Shown: piece after piece, positions 31,867 to 40,384 of the stretch
Numbering within the stretch: the first letter of the stretch is position 1
Layout of the letters: the number at the start of each line of letters is the position of its first letter
Source of the DNA: JACKJP01 sp050249695
Lineage (GTDB): Bacteria > Pseudomonadota > Alphaproteobacteria > Rhizobiales > Tepidamorphaceae
Assembly (NCBI GenBank): GCA_050249695.1
Contig: JBFWQA010000006.1
Location: 1 to 64,000 of the forward strand
Direction: 5' to 3'
DNA: 64,000 nucleotides
Notes under the pieces: generated by a model
Seen by the model: only the letters and a program-made list of their open reading frames with translations
Databases searched by the model: none
What the model was told of the DNA's origin: nothing
Translations under genes and position numbers: made by a program

Positions 31867-33840
31867 ATGAGCGATACGAAAAGGGACAAGCCGTGGATCT
31901 TCCGGACCTATGCCGGCCACTCCACCGCGGCGGAATCCAACAAGCTCTACCGGGCCAATCTCGCCAAGGGCCAGACCGGCCTTTCCATCGCCTTCGATCT
32001 GCCGACCCAGACCGGCTATGACAGCGACCACCCCCTGGCGCGGGGTGAAACCGGCAAAGTCGGCGTGCCGGTCTCGCATCTGGGCGACATGCGCCAGCTG
32101 CTCGACGGCATTCCGCTGGAAACGATGAATACCTCCATGACGATCAACGCGACGGCGGCATGGCTGCTTGCGCTCTATGTCGCGGTGGGAGACGAGCAGG
32201 GCGCGGACCGCGCCAAACTCACCGGCACGACGCAGAACGACGTCATCAAGGAATATCTGTCGCGCGGCACCTATGTCTTTCCGCCGCAGCCCTCCATGCG
32301 GCTGACGACCGACATCATCGCCTGGACCTATCGGGAAGTGCCCAAATGGAACCCGATCAACGTGTGTTCCTACCATCTGCAGGAAGCCGGCGCGACGCCG
32401 GTGCAGGAACTTGCCTTCGCGCTCGCCATCGCGCTCGCCGTTCTCGACGATATCCGCGACAGCGGCGCGGTGCCGAAGGAGGAATTCGCCATCGCCGCGC
32501 AGCGCATCTCCTTCTTCGTCAATGCCGGTATCCGGTTCGTGACCGAGATCTGCAAGATGCGCGCCTTCACCGAATTGTGGGACGAACTGCTCGAGAGCCG
32601 CTACGGCATCAAGGATGCCAAAGCGCGCCGCTTCCGCTACGGCGTCCAGGTCAACTCGCTGGGTCTGACCGAGCAGCAGCCGGAAAACAACGTCTACCGC
32701 ATCCTGCTGGAGACGCTCGCGGTCACGCTCTCCAAGGGCGCCCGCGCCCGCGCCGTGCAGCTTCCCGCGTGGAACGAGGCGCTCGGCCTGCCGCGGCCGT
32801 GGGACCAGCAATGGTCGCTGCGCATGCAGCAGATCCTGGCCTATGAGACGGACCTGCTGGAATATGAGGACCTGTTCGATGGTTCGCATGCCATCGCGGC
32901 CAAGGTCCGCGAGCTGAAGGAAGAAGCGCTCGCCGAGCTGGCGCGTATCGACGCCATGGGCGGGGCCGTCGCGGCGGTGGAATCGAGCTACATGAAACAG
33001 GCGCTGGTGGAATCGAATACCCGGCGGCTGGAGTCCATCGAACGCGGCGACCTCAAGGTCGTCGGCGTCAATGCCTGGACGGAAACCGAGCCTTCGCCGC
33101 TATCCACCGGCGAGGGCTCGATCCTGACGGTTCCGGAATCGGTCGAGCGCGAGCAGGTCGAGGCGCTCAATGCCTGGCGTGCCCAGCGCGACGGCAAGGC
33201 GGCGGACGCGGCGCTGGCCGGGCTCAGGTCGGCGGCGCAGGAAGGCCGCAACATCATGGAACCGTCGATCGCCTGCGCCAAGGCGGGCGTGACGACCGGC
33301 GAATGGGGACAGACGCTGCGCGAGGTGTTCGGCGAATATCGCGCGCCGACAGGTGTGGGGCGCGCCGCGCGCGCCGACGGCGAGGGCCTCAACGATGTGC
33401 GCGCCGCCGTCGACGATGCGGCAGCGTCGCTGGGGCGCAGACTGAAGATCCTCGTCGGCAAGCCGGGGCTCGACGGCCATTCCAACGGGGCCGAGCAGAT
33501 CGCCGTCAGGGCGCGCGATTGCGGCATGGAGGTCGTCTACGAAGGGATCCGTCTGACGCCGGCGGAAATCGTCAATGCGGCGCTGGAGGAAAGCGTGCAT
33601 GTCGTGGGGCTTTCGATCCTCTCCGGGTCGCACCGCCCGCTCGTCTCCGACGTCATGAGCCGAATGCGCGCGGCAGGGCTTGGCGACGTGCCGGTGGTCG
33701 TCGGCGGCATCATTCCGCCCGAGGACGCGGCCGCGATGCGCGCGGAAGGCGTCGCGGCGGTCTATACGCCGAAGGATTTCCGGCTGAACGACATCATGGC
33801 CGATATCGTCCGGATCGTGACGGCGAAGTCCGCGGCCTGA
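31867..33840 (+). CDS. ecm: Ethylmalonyl-CoA mutase (MeaA type), B12 dependent
   Basis: The protein of 657 residues has a methylmalonyl-CoA mutase-like TIM barrel (FRTYAGHSTAAESNKLYRAN, LPTQTGYDSDHPLARGETGK) and a C-terminal cobalamin domain. The latter carries the DxHxxG motif DGHSNG, the LSILSGSH segment and VVGGIIP. Ecm converts ethylmalonyl-CoA to methylsuccinyl-CoA, the substrate of Mcd, so the three steps Ccr, Ecm and Mcd are encoded together. Adenosylcobalamin would come from the PduO enzyme at 1.1 kb. ATG 31867 matches the family start MSDTKRDKPW; GGAG lies 10 bases upstream. Confidence 0.95.
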   Translation: MSDTKRDKPWIFRTYAGHSTAAESNKLYRANLAKGQTGLSIAFDLPTQTGYDSDHPLARGETGKVGVPVSHLGDMRQLLDGIPLETMNTSMTINATAAWLLALYVAVGDEQGADRAKLTGTTQNDVIKEYLSRGTYVFPPQPSMRLTTDIIAWTYREVPKWNPINVCSYHLQEAGATPVQELAFALAIALAVLDDIRDSGAVPKEEFAIAAQRISFFVNAGIRFVTEICKMRAFTELWDELLESRYGIKDAKARRFRYGVQVNSLGLTEQQPENNVYRILLETLAVTLSKGARARAVQLPAWNEALGLPRPWDQQWSLRMQQILAYETDLLEYEDLFDGSHAIAAKVRELKEEALAELARIDAMGGAVAAVESSYMKQALVESNTRRLESIERGDLKVVGVNAWTETEPSPLSTGEGSILTVPESVEREQVEALNAWRAQRDGKAADAALAGLRSAAQEGRNIMEPSIACAKAGVTTGEWGQTLREVFGEYRAPTGVGRAARADGEGLNDVRAAVDDAAASLGRRLKILVGKPGLDGHSNGAEQIAVRARDCGMEVVYEGIRLTPAEIVNAALEESVHVVGLSILSGSHRPLVSDVMSRMRAAGLGDVPVVVGGIIPPEDAAAMRAEGVAAVYTPKDFRLNDIMADIVRIVTAKSAA

Positions 33841-33905
33841 GAGGGCTCTAAAGATTTTAAGATGCCGAGAGAAACAATACCTTAAAATAAATCTAGTATA
33901 CTTTT

Positions 33906-35135
33906 CTATTCGTTGCCAGATTTTTTGATCTGCCATCGCAAATAGAATCTCAAATATGGATCAGCTATAGTCACTTCGCGGCTATCTTCATCCCAATCTA
34001 TGGCAGAATCAGAGGCCATTCCTTGAGATATCGCGGTTAAATGTTTCAAAGCGGATGTCACCTCGTGTTTTTGCGGGATCAGATCGCTCAGTAGTGACCC
34101 TAAAATTGTTCTTATTTCATCATAATTTACCGTCGATTTAGGCCCCGTTTCTGCCAGCGCTCGCAATGTGGCTTCGTAAATATCTGCGTCACCGCCTCCC
34201 GTAAGAGGGCGCCTAGCACGTTCCTTGCGGCTTTGGGGGCCTGCCGCGAGCTTCTGATATATTGGCAGTCCTGCGTCTTTTGCTAATCTTATATACATTG
34301 GCTTCAACTGGTTCGTATCTAGAATTGATTTTCCTTTTCCAGTAAGGTTGTCTTCAATTTCATTGTCAAAACAGATTTCCCAGCAAAATTGTTGCATTAA
34401 AAACGGATTTCTTTGCGACTCTTTAACAATATGATTTATTACTTCGTTGCTACAAGACGCGTTAAGGACCTTAAAGCCAGAAATAGGTATCTTTCGCAAT
34501 TCATCGTCATTCCAATCCGGGAGAGAGACGGTTATAAATCTTCCGGTAAGCTCAGATTCGTCTTTAATAGCATCAAAAGCTCTATGAGTAACAGATAAGA
34601 GTACAATTTTTAACCCATTAAATACAGCTCCCTTTATATTTCTGATTATAGATTTTCTAAGATCGGCCTTAATATAGTGGAAATCATCTATAACTAATAT
34701 AATTCCGTCACGTAACAGTGCGTCAATGGCGCTTGTTATTCCGTCAATCTGATGTGATTCAGTCTTCCTGGTGCGAGCTAATTGCGACCCATTTGCCGAA
34801 ATTACGGTGTTCAAACCGACTGTGGCGCTGTCTTCTTGTTTATAAGAAACCTCAAATTGCGTTGGAACGTTAAACTCCGATGCTATAAACTGCCAAAAAG
34901 ATTCGATTCCATCGATACGGCCGCCATCGATCCAAATGTATTCGCGATTTGATAACATTTTCCGGCAAAGCACGGTCTTTCCCGTCTTGCTCGGCCCGGA
35001 AAGTGAGACAACTTTGTTTGGTGTAGCAACTGCGCGTGCAAAATTCCGTTCTACATCTTGGTCCTCACGATCAATGTAAGTGTACGTTGGTTGGCCGCCG
35101 GCAACGAACACGGCATCCCGAAGAATTTTTTCCAA
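33906..35135 (-). CDS. P-loop ATPase of unknown function, AT-rich, probably acquired
   Basis: A protein of about 409 residues contains one AAA/STAND-like NTPase module: Walker A GPSKTGKT near residue 50, Walker B GIILVIDDFH near 145, and a sensor-like VVLLSVTHRAFD near 180. A helical winged-helix-like region ends DPYLRFYLRWQIKKSG. Base composition is strikingly AT-rich compared with both neighbours, and codon use differs, a sign of horizontal transfer. The TTG at 35135 was chosen because GGGAGG lies five bases upstream; GTG 35150 is also open. Related ATPases often occur in antiphage or regulatory roles, but none can be assigned. Confidence 0.78.
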   Translation of the reverse strand: MEKILRDAVFVAGGQPTYTYIDREDQDVERNFARAVATPNKVVSLSGPSKTGKTVLCRKMLSNREYIWIDGGRIDGIESFWQFIASEFNVPTQFEVSYKQEDSATVGLNTVISANGSQLARTRKTESHQIDGITSAIDALLRDGIILVIDDFHYIKADLRKSIIRNIKGAVFNGLKIVLLSVTHRAFDAIKDESELTGRFITVSLPDWNDDELRKIPISGFKVLNASCSNEVINHIVKESQRNPFLMQQFCWEICFDNEIEDNLTGKGKSILDTNQLKPMYIRLAKDAGLPIYQKLAAGPQSRKERARRPLTGGGDADIYEATLRALAETGPKSTVNYDEIRTILGSLLSDLIPQKHEVTSALKHLTAISQGMASDSAIDWDEDSREVTIADPYLRFYLRWQIKKSGNE

Positions 35136-35198
35136 TGATTCCTCCCACACTAGAGATGAATCGTTAGAATATATTAGGGACTATGTAACGGTCTAGCG

Positions 35199-36335
35199 TC
35201 ATGCCGTCGCCTTGCGATCGCGGTGCGTGGCAAGCGCGAGGCGCAGGCTCGCGTCGAGCGCGGCGGTATCGATCGGCTTGGCGACGATATCGGCGAACAG
35301 GCCGCCGTCATCGTGAAGCCCGTGGCCGCCGTTTCCGTGGGCGGTCAGCGCGACCACCGGGATCGCGGCCGCATGCGGCGACATGGCCTTCAGAGCTTTG
35401 GTCGCCTCGACTCCGTTCAGGCCCGGCATCTCGATATCCATCACCACAATGTCGAAATCGACGGCGGCCGCCATGTCCAGCGCCTCCGCACCGTCCGCCG
35501 CCAGCGCGACCTGATAGCCGAGACGCCGAAGGATCTCGCCGAGGAGCTTGCGGTTGATGGCGTTGTCGTCTGCGAGCAGGACCCGAGCCGATTGCGGAAA
35601 AGGGCTTGCGACCTTCGGGAGCGGCCGCGCCTCCGGCTCTGCCGTCAACGGCAGCCGAACGGTGAAGACGGAGCCTCTGCCGACCGCGCTTTCAACGTGA
35701 ATTCGCCCGCCGAGACGTTCCAGCTCCGCGGCCGCGACGCCGAGACCTATGCCGAATCCCTGCCTGTCCAACGCGCCCTCTCCGCGCGCACCGGGCGTCA
35801 TGATGCGTTCAAGGTCGCCACCGGGGATGCCGCGCCCCGTGTCGGAAATCGCGACTTCGAGTTCCAGCCTTCCTTCGCCGCGCGCGCGGCACGAGGCGCG
35901 GAAGGCGACTGTTCCGGCGTCGGTGTATTTGACGGCGTTGTCGATGAGATTGACGAGCACCTGCTGCAGGGCGCTCAGCACGCTACGCGGCACGGAGGGA
36001 AACCCGCCCCGAATCGCGGTTGTCGTCCGCAGCCCCTTGACGCTTGCACGGGCCTCGGCGAAACCGGCCATGCCGGAGAGCATCACGGCGAGGTCGGCGG
36101 CGCCTTCGTCGGCAGCATCGTCGGCCGCGCCGCCGATCCCGGCGATCACCGGGACCATGCCGCGGGCGGCAGCGATCAGGCCTTCAAGGTAACGACGTTG
36201 TCTGCCTTCAGCCTTTTGCAGGAGAAGTTCCGCGATGCCGACGATCCCGGTCAGCGGCGTCAGCAGTTCATGGCGCAGTATCGCATTGGCATCCGGCGTG
36301 TGCCGGTCCCCGTTCTCGTCGCCCTTGCCGCTCAT
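35199..36335 (-). CDS. Cytoplasmic hybrid histidine kinase with receiver domain
   Basis: The 378-residue protein has no membrane segment. It contains a HisKA dimerisation helix with phospho-acceptor His22 in LRHELLTPLTGI and a GHKL ATPase (LVNLIDNAVKYT, SDTGRGIPGG, GFGIGLG). The C-terminal receiver begins RVLLADDNAINRKLL with phospho-Asp about residue 300 in VVMDIEMPG. No sensor domain is visible, so the input probably comes from a partner protein. It may relay phosphate to an external phosphotransfer protein. It is divergent from the AEC transporter gene. Confidence 0.9.
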   Translation of the reverse strand: MSGKGDENGDRHTPDANAILRHELLTPLTGIVGIAELLLQKAEGRQRRYLEGLIAAARGMVPVIAGIGGAADDAADEGAADLAVMLSGMAGFAEARASVKGLRTTTAIRGGFPSVPRSVLSALQQVLVNLIDNAVKYTDAGTVAFRASCRARGEGRLELEVAISDTGRGIPGGDLERIMTPGARGEGALDRQGFGIGLGVAAAELERLGGRIHVESAVGRGSVFTVRLPLTAEPEARPLPKVASPFPQSARVLLADDNAINRKLLGEILRRLGYQVALAADGAEALDMAAAVDFDIVVMDIEMPGLNGVEATKALKAMSPHAAAIPVVALTAHGNGGHGLHDDGGLFADIVAKPIDTAALDASLRLALATHRDRKATA

Positions 36336-36390
36336 CTGCTAAACCGTCCACGAAAGAACCGGATGCCACCCATCCGCAGGTTAAAAACGG

Positions 36391-36434
36391 AACGGCCCCC
36401 GCCTTCCAGTCTCTCGCCGGCTGGCGGAGGCCGT
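36391..36434. other. Strong intergenic hairpin between divergent genes
   Basis: The 283 bases between the hybrid kinase and the AEC transporter contain an imperfect stem. The outer arms are ACGGCC and GGCCGT, and CC-GCC pairs with GGCGG. On the minus strand a T run (GTTTTTAA) follows a few bases after the stem. It could be a leader attenuator of the kinase or the end of a small RNA; neither is shown. Confidence 0.35.
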
Positions 36435-36618
36435 GCCTCCCTGTTTTCTTGATCTCATGATGGCCGGGGCTTCTTAAACATCCCTCAAGGGATATGCTTG
36501 ACCGGTTTTAACCTTAACCGCTTGTGTCAAATGCGCCGGGAAGGGGCAGGAGCATTGCCGCCGACGCAGACAATGGCGTAATCGAGAAGCGGCCCGCCCG
36601 AACGAATCCCGGTTATCC

Positions 36619-37566
36619 ATGGACATCTATGCCATCACCAACATCATCTTGCCGGTCTTCGGCCTGATCGGCCTTGGTTATGTGTCGGTGTGGGCCGGCT
36701 TCTTCAAACCGGAGGTTGGCGATGGGCTGGCGGCTTTCGTGTTCAACCTCGCCATTCCCGTGTTGCTGTTCCGCACTCTGGCGACGGTCGAATTCGGCCA
36801 TGTCTCGCCGCTACCGCTCTTTGCAAGCTATTTCCTCGGATTGACGGCAGTCTGGCTCGCCGCCGACGCGGTGACACAGCGTCTGTTCGGCCGCGATCCC
36901 GTCACCGGGATCGTCGCGGGGTTTTCGGCCGGCTTCTCGAACATGGTGCTGCTCGGGATTCCGCTGGCGCTCGTGGCCTTCGGCGCGGAACGCGCCTTGC
37001 CGCTGTTCCTGATCGTATCGGTTCAGCTGCCGCTCACATTTTCCGCCGCCATGATCCTGAAGGCGCGCCGCGCGCGGCACGAAGGGGATGCGGGGGCGGC
37101 GGGCGTGCTGAAGACAATCGGGCGGGACCTCATCCGCAACCCCATCGTCATCAGTATAGTCGGCGGCGCCCTGTGGGGCGTTGCCGAGCTGCCGCTTGAC
37201 GGCCCGATCCTCGCCATTCTCGACAAGCTCGGCGTCGCGGCGGTGCCGTGCGCGCTCTTTGCGATGGGCATGGGGCTTCGGCGCTACGGCGTTGCCGGCA
37301 ATGTCAGCCTGGCGATCGTTCTCAGCGTTTTGAAACTGTTCGCCGTGCCGGGCATCTTCTACCTGCTGGCGACACGTGTCTTCATGCTGCCGCCGGACTG
37401 GGTGTTGATCGGAACCATGGGCGCGGCCTGTCCTTCCGGCGTGAACGCCTGGCTGCTCGCCAGCCATTTCGGCACCGGCCAGTCGATTTCCGCCAGCACC
37501 ATCACCATCACGGCGGCCGCGTCGATCTTCACCATCAGCGGATGGCTGATCTTCCTGACCAGCTGA
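36619..37566 (+). CDS. AEC family transporter
   Basis: The 315-residue protein has about ten hydrophobic helices arranged as two five-helix repeats. It carries the auxin efflux carrier family pattern: ILPVFGLIGLGYVSVWAGF at the N-terminus, FSAGFSNMVLLGIPLAL in helix four, and a final GTMGAACPSGVNAWLLA segment. AEC proteins move small organic anions such as malate or malonate. The substrate is not predictable. It converges on the GluQ-RS gene, with eight bases between stops. Confidence 0.9.
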   Translation: MDIYAITNIILPVFGLIGLGYVSVWAGFFKPEVGDGLAAFVFNLAIPVLLFRTLATVEFGHVSPLPLFASYFLGLTAVWLAADAVTQRLFGRDPVTGIVAGFSAGFSNMVLLGIPLALVAFGAERALPLFLIVSVQLPLTFSAAMILKARRARHEGDAGAAGVLKTIGRDLIRNPIVISIVGGALWGVAELPLDGPILAILDKLGVAAVPCALFAMGMGLRRYGVAGNVSLAIVLSVLKLFAVPGIFYLLATRVFMLPPDWVLIGTMGAACPSGVNAWLLASHFGTGQSISASTITITAAASIFTISGWLIFLTS

Positions 37567-37574
37567 GGGCGCGC

Positions 37575-38432
37575 TCAGGCCGACGGCGCGAGTCCGACAA
37601 GTTCGGCAATCTCGGCGGGTGTTGCGCCGCCGTCGCGCAACTGCCGCAGGGAGGGCGAGGCGCGGCTCTTGGCGAGCTTGTGCCCCGTTTCGTCCACGAT
37701 CAGCCGGTGGTGGCTGTAGAGCGGCTCCGGCAGATCAAGCAGGATCTGCAACACGCGATGGACTTCGGTCGCCGCGTAGAGATCCATCCCGCGTATGATG
37801 TGAGTGACGCCCTGCAGGGCGTCGTCGACCACGACCGAAAGGTGGTAACTCGTCGGCACATCCTTTCTGGCGATCACCACATCGCCCCAGCGGGCCGGAT
37901 CGGCGGCAACCGTCTTGCGCGGAGCATCGCCGAAGCCGCCTTCCCGAAACGACACGGGCCCGCCGATGCGGCTCAACGCCGCCGCCATGTCGAGGCGGCG
38001 CGCGAAGGGCGTGCCGGCCTCGATCCGCGCCCGCCTTTCGGCTTCGCCGAGACGCCGGCAGGTCCCGGGATAAAGCGGCGCGCCGTCCGGATCGGTGCCC
38101 GCCGCCTTCCGGGAGATTTCCTGTCTGGTGCAGAAGCAGGGGTAGATCAGGCCCATGCCGGCAAGCCGGTCGGCGGCGGCGCCATAGTCGTCAATGTGCT
38201 CGGATTGCCGCCGGACGGGCCGCTCCCATGTCAGGCCGAGCCAGGTGAGATCGTCGAAAATTCCCCGGACATACTCCTCGCGCGCGCGGCCGATGTCGAT
38301 GTCCTCGATGCGCAGGAGAAAGCGTCCACCCGAGCGCTGCGCCGCCCTGTGGTTGAGGAGCGCGGATAGCGCATGGCCGCAATGGAGTTCGCCATTCGGG
38401 CTCGGAGCGAAGCGGAAAACGGGTTGCGTCAT
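37575..38432 (-). CDS. gluQRS: Glutamyl-Q tRNA(Asp) synthetase
   Basis: A protein of 285 residues resembles the catalytic half of glutamyl-tRNA synthetase. It has the HIGH-type motif SPNGELHCGHAL, the zinc-type CFC near residue 95 and a KMSKS-like HKLAKS near residue 245, but no anticodon-binding domain. GluQ-RS attaches glutamate to the queuosine base at position 34 of tRNA(Asp). ATG 38432 (MTQPVFRFAPSP) fits the family; an upstream TTG at 38456 is also open. The divergent neighbour is the DNA glycosylase gene 65 bases away. Confidence 0.92.
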   Translation of the reverse strand: MTQPVFRFAPSPNGELHCGHALSALLNHRAAQRSGGRFLLRIEDIDIGRAREEYVRGIFDDLTWLGLTWERPVRRQSEHIDDYGAAADRLAGMGLIYPCFCTRQEISRKAAGTDPDGAPLYPGTCRRLGEAERRARIEAGTPFARRLDMAAALSRIGGPVSFREGGFGDAPRKTVAADPARWGDVVIARKDVPTSYHLSVVVDDALQGVTHIIRGMDLYAATEVHRVLQILLDLPEPLYSHHRLIVDETGHKLAKSRASPSLRQLRDGGATPAEIAELVGLAPSA

Positions 38433-38497
38433 CTCGTATTTCGCGATTGCCTTCAATTGCTGCGGGTCGCCCCTCGCTTTGTCCCAAGAGACGTAAC

Positions 38498-39136
38498 ATG
38501 CACCAACTCGATTGCCAGGAGGATCTTGAGAAAGCGCTTCGCGCGCTGGCGGCGGAATGCCCCGTCATCGAGGTGTCCCTGACGCATGCGGGGATGCCGG
38601 CCCTGCGCCGGCGCGAGCCCGGATTCGAGGGTCTCGTGCGCATCATCACCGGCCAGCAATTGTCGGTCGCGGCCGCGGCGACCATCCATGGCCGGCTGGA
38701 AGCGAGCGGGCCCGTCATCCCGGCGCGCTTTGCTCCTTCCAACGAGGCCGAGCTCAGGGCGTGCGGGCTCTCCGCGCCGAAGATCCGCACCCTCCGCGCG
38801 GTGGCGGCGGCGATCGGCGAGGGGCGCCTGACCCCCGAATCGCTCGGCACGATGCCGCAGGAGGAGGCACGACGTCAGCTGACGGCGATCAGCGGTATCG
38901 GGCCCTGGACGGCGGATATCTTTCTTCTGTTCTGCCTCGGGCGGGCCGATATCTGGCCTGCCGGCGACATCGCGCTGCAGGCCGCGGTCGGCATGGCGCA
39001 TCGCCTCGAATGGCGCCCCGGGGCCGAGGAAGCGGCTGAATTCGCCGCAAGATGGCGGCCCTATCGCGGCGCGGCGGCCCATCTGATGTGGGCGCTCTAT
39101 GCGGCGGTGAAGGCGCGAGGCGCGCTCCCGGCCTGA
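38498..39136 (+). CDS. DNA-3-methyladenine glycosylase II family protein
   Basis: The 212-residue helix-hairpin-helix glycosylase has the HhH-GPD core LTAISGIGPWTADIFLLFCLGRAD, with the catalytic Asp in PAGDIAL about 25 residues later. It removes alkylated purines such as 3-methyladenine from DNA to start base excision repair. The AlkA N-terminal beta domain is missing, so it is the short form common in Alphaproteobacteria. ATG 38498 was chosen at the start of the helical domain. Confidence 0.9.
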   Translation: MHQLDCQEDLEKALRALAAECPVIEVSLTHAGMPALRRREPGFEGLVRIITGQQLSVAAAATIHGRLEASGPVIPARFAPSNEAELRACGLSAPKIRTLRAVAAAIGEGRLTPESLGTMPQEEARRQLTAISGIGPWTADIFLLFCLGRADIWPAGDIALQAAVGMAHRLEWRPGAEEAAEFAARWRPYRGAAAHLMWALYAAVKARGALPA

Positions 39137-39200
39137 GCGCTCTCACGCCCGAACGCCCGGCGTTTCGCGAGCGTTAATGCCGCTTCACAAGCGTGTCACA

Positions 39201-39221
39201 GAGCATATACTACATATGCTC
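39201..39221. promoter_or_regulatory. Perfect inverted repeat, candidate operator
   Basis: GAGCATAT, five bases, ATATGCTC: an eight-base perfect palindrome in the 139-base gap before the HNH endonuclease gene, about 55 bases from its start. It is AT-rich in a GC-rich context, as expected for a repressor or activator site. The regulator is unknown. Confidence 0.45.
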
Positions 39222-39275
39222 GCGAAGCAGGCGTTGCCCGCTTGATGTTGCGACCGGGTGCCAAGGGAGTTTCAT

Positions 39276-39833
39276 GTGACGGCCCACGTCACGCCAGGAT
39301 CGTGTCCCGCGCTGGTGCTGAACGCCGACTTCCGGCCGCTCAGCTATTTCCCCCTGTCCCTTTGGCCTTGGCAGGAAGTGGTCAAGGCCGTTTTTCTGGA
39401 CAGGGTCAACATCGTCTCCGAGTACGAGGATGTCGTCCACAGCCCGTCCTTCGAGATGCGGCTGCCGAGCGTCGTGTCGCTGAAGAGCTACGTGAAACCC
39501 GCGCGCTATCCCGCCTTCACCCGGTTCAACGTGTTTCTGCGAGACCGCTTCACCTGCCAGTACTGCGGTTCGAACGAGGATCTCACCTTCGATCACCTCG
39601 TTCCGCGCACCCATGGCGGCCGCACGCTGTGGGAGAATGTCGTGACCGCCTGCGCGCCCTGCAATCTGGCCAAGGGCGGCCACATGCCCGGGGCCATCAA
39701 CATGTGGCCGAAGCAGATGCCGTTCAAACCGACCGTGTTCGATCTGAACGCGAACGGGCGGCTGTTTCCGCCCAATTACCTGCACGAAAGCTGGCTGGAC
39801 TTCCTCTACTGGGATGTGGAACTGGAGCCTTAG
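39276..39833 (+). CDS. HNH endonuclease
   Basis: The 185-residue protein has a C-terminal HNH nuclease domain. It shows zinc ribbon cysteines in FTCQYCGSNEDLTFDH, the catalytic region DHLVPRTHGGRTLWEN and the second CAPCN pair. The N-terminal 85 residues (ALVLNADFRPLSYFPLSLWP) are the typical extension of a widespread chromosomal HNH family whose role is uncertain and not necessarily restriction. GTG 39276 was chosen for the GGGAG eight bases upstream; a GTG at 39258 is also in frame. Confidence 0.88.
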   Translation: MTAHVTPGSCPALVLNADFRPLSYFPLSLWPWQEVVKAVFLDRVNIVSEYEDVVHSPSFEMRLPSVVSLKSYVKPARYPAFTRFNVFLRDRFTCQYCGSNEDLTFDHLVPRTHGGRTLWENVVTACAPCNLAKGGHMPGAINMWPKQMPFKPTVFDLNANGRLFPPNYLHESWLDFLYWDVELEP

Positions 39834-39887
39834 GCTCAAGCGCCATTCAGGTTTTTGGGGCGTGGTTTGAGCGGCGATCGTCCGGCT

Positions 39888-40370
39888 TCAGGCGCCGCTC
39901 TTGCGGACGCCCAGGCAGGCGATGCCGGCGAGCGCCAGCGAGATCAGCACGTTCCAGCCGGCGAGGGACAGGCCGAGGAAGCGCCAGGCCGCCTCGTCGC
40001 AGCGGACCACCGCCTGCTCGCGCATGGCTTTCAGCACATCGGTGATCCCGGAGACATTGTCTGCACCGCCGGCGCATGCGGTGGGACCTTGCCAGAATTT
40101 CCACTCGACCCCCGCGTGATAGACGCCAAGTCCGGCACCGACCAGCATGGCCACGGCGAATGCGGCGAGCAGCAGCCGGGCGATCGTGGGGCGCGTGGAG
40201 GCAAGTATCGCGGCCACACCCGCCAGCGGAATGCCGATATAATAGGGAATGCGCTGCTTCAGGCACAACTCGCAGGGCGCCAGGTCGAAGCCATACTCGA
40301 AGATATATGCGCCGACGATCGTTGCGAGCGAGGCCAGAAACAGTCCGGCGGCGATTTGCGTTCTGCGCAT
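39888..40370 (-). CDS. dsbB: Disulfide bond formation protein B
   Basis: A 160-residue inner-membrane protein with four helices has the DsbB redox pairs. The first is CELC in the first periplasmic loop; a second Cys pair occurs in TACAGG and VRCDEA of the second loop. DsbB reoxidises DsbA and passes electrons to quinones. The start ATG at 40370 gives MRRTQIAAGLFLA, with longer in-frame starts lacking family character. It follows the YqaA-like gene by 14 bases on the same strand, so the two may be co-transcribed. Confidence 0.9.
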   Translation of the reverse strand: MRRTQIAAGLFLASLATIVGAYIFEYGFDLAPCELCLKQRIPYYIGIPLAGVAAILASTRPTIARLLLAAFAVAMLVGAGLGVYHAGVEWKFWQGPTACAGGADNVSGITDVLKAMREQAVVRCDEAAWRFLGLSLAGWNVLISLALAGIACLGVRKSGA

Positions 40371-40384
40371 CGGCGATCCTTGCT

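Noticed and set aside
39276..39833. HNH endonuclease as part of a restriction system
   Set aside because: No methyltransferase or defence gene is adjacent. The protein belongs to a widespread chromosomal HNH family and the neighbours are housekeeping genes.
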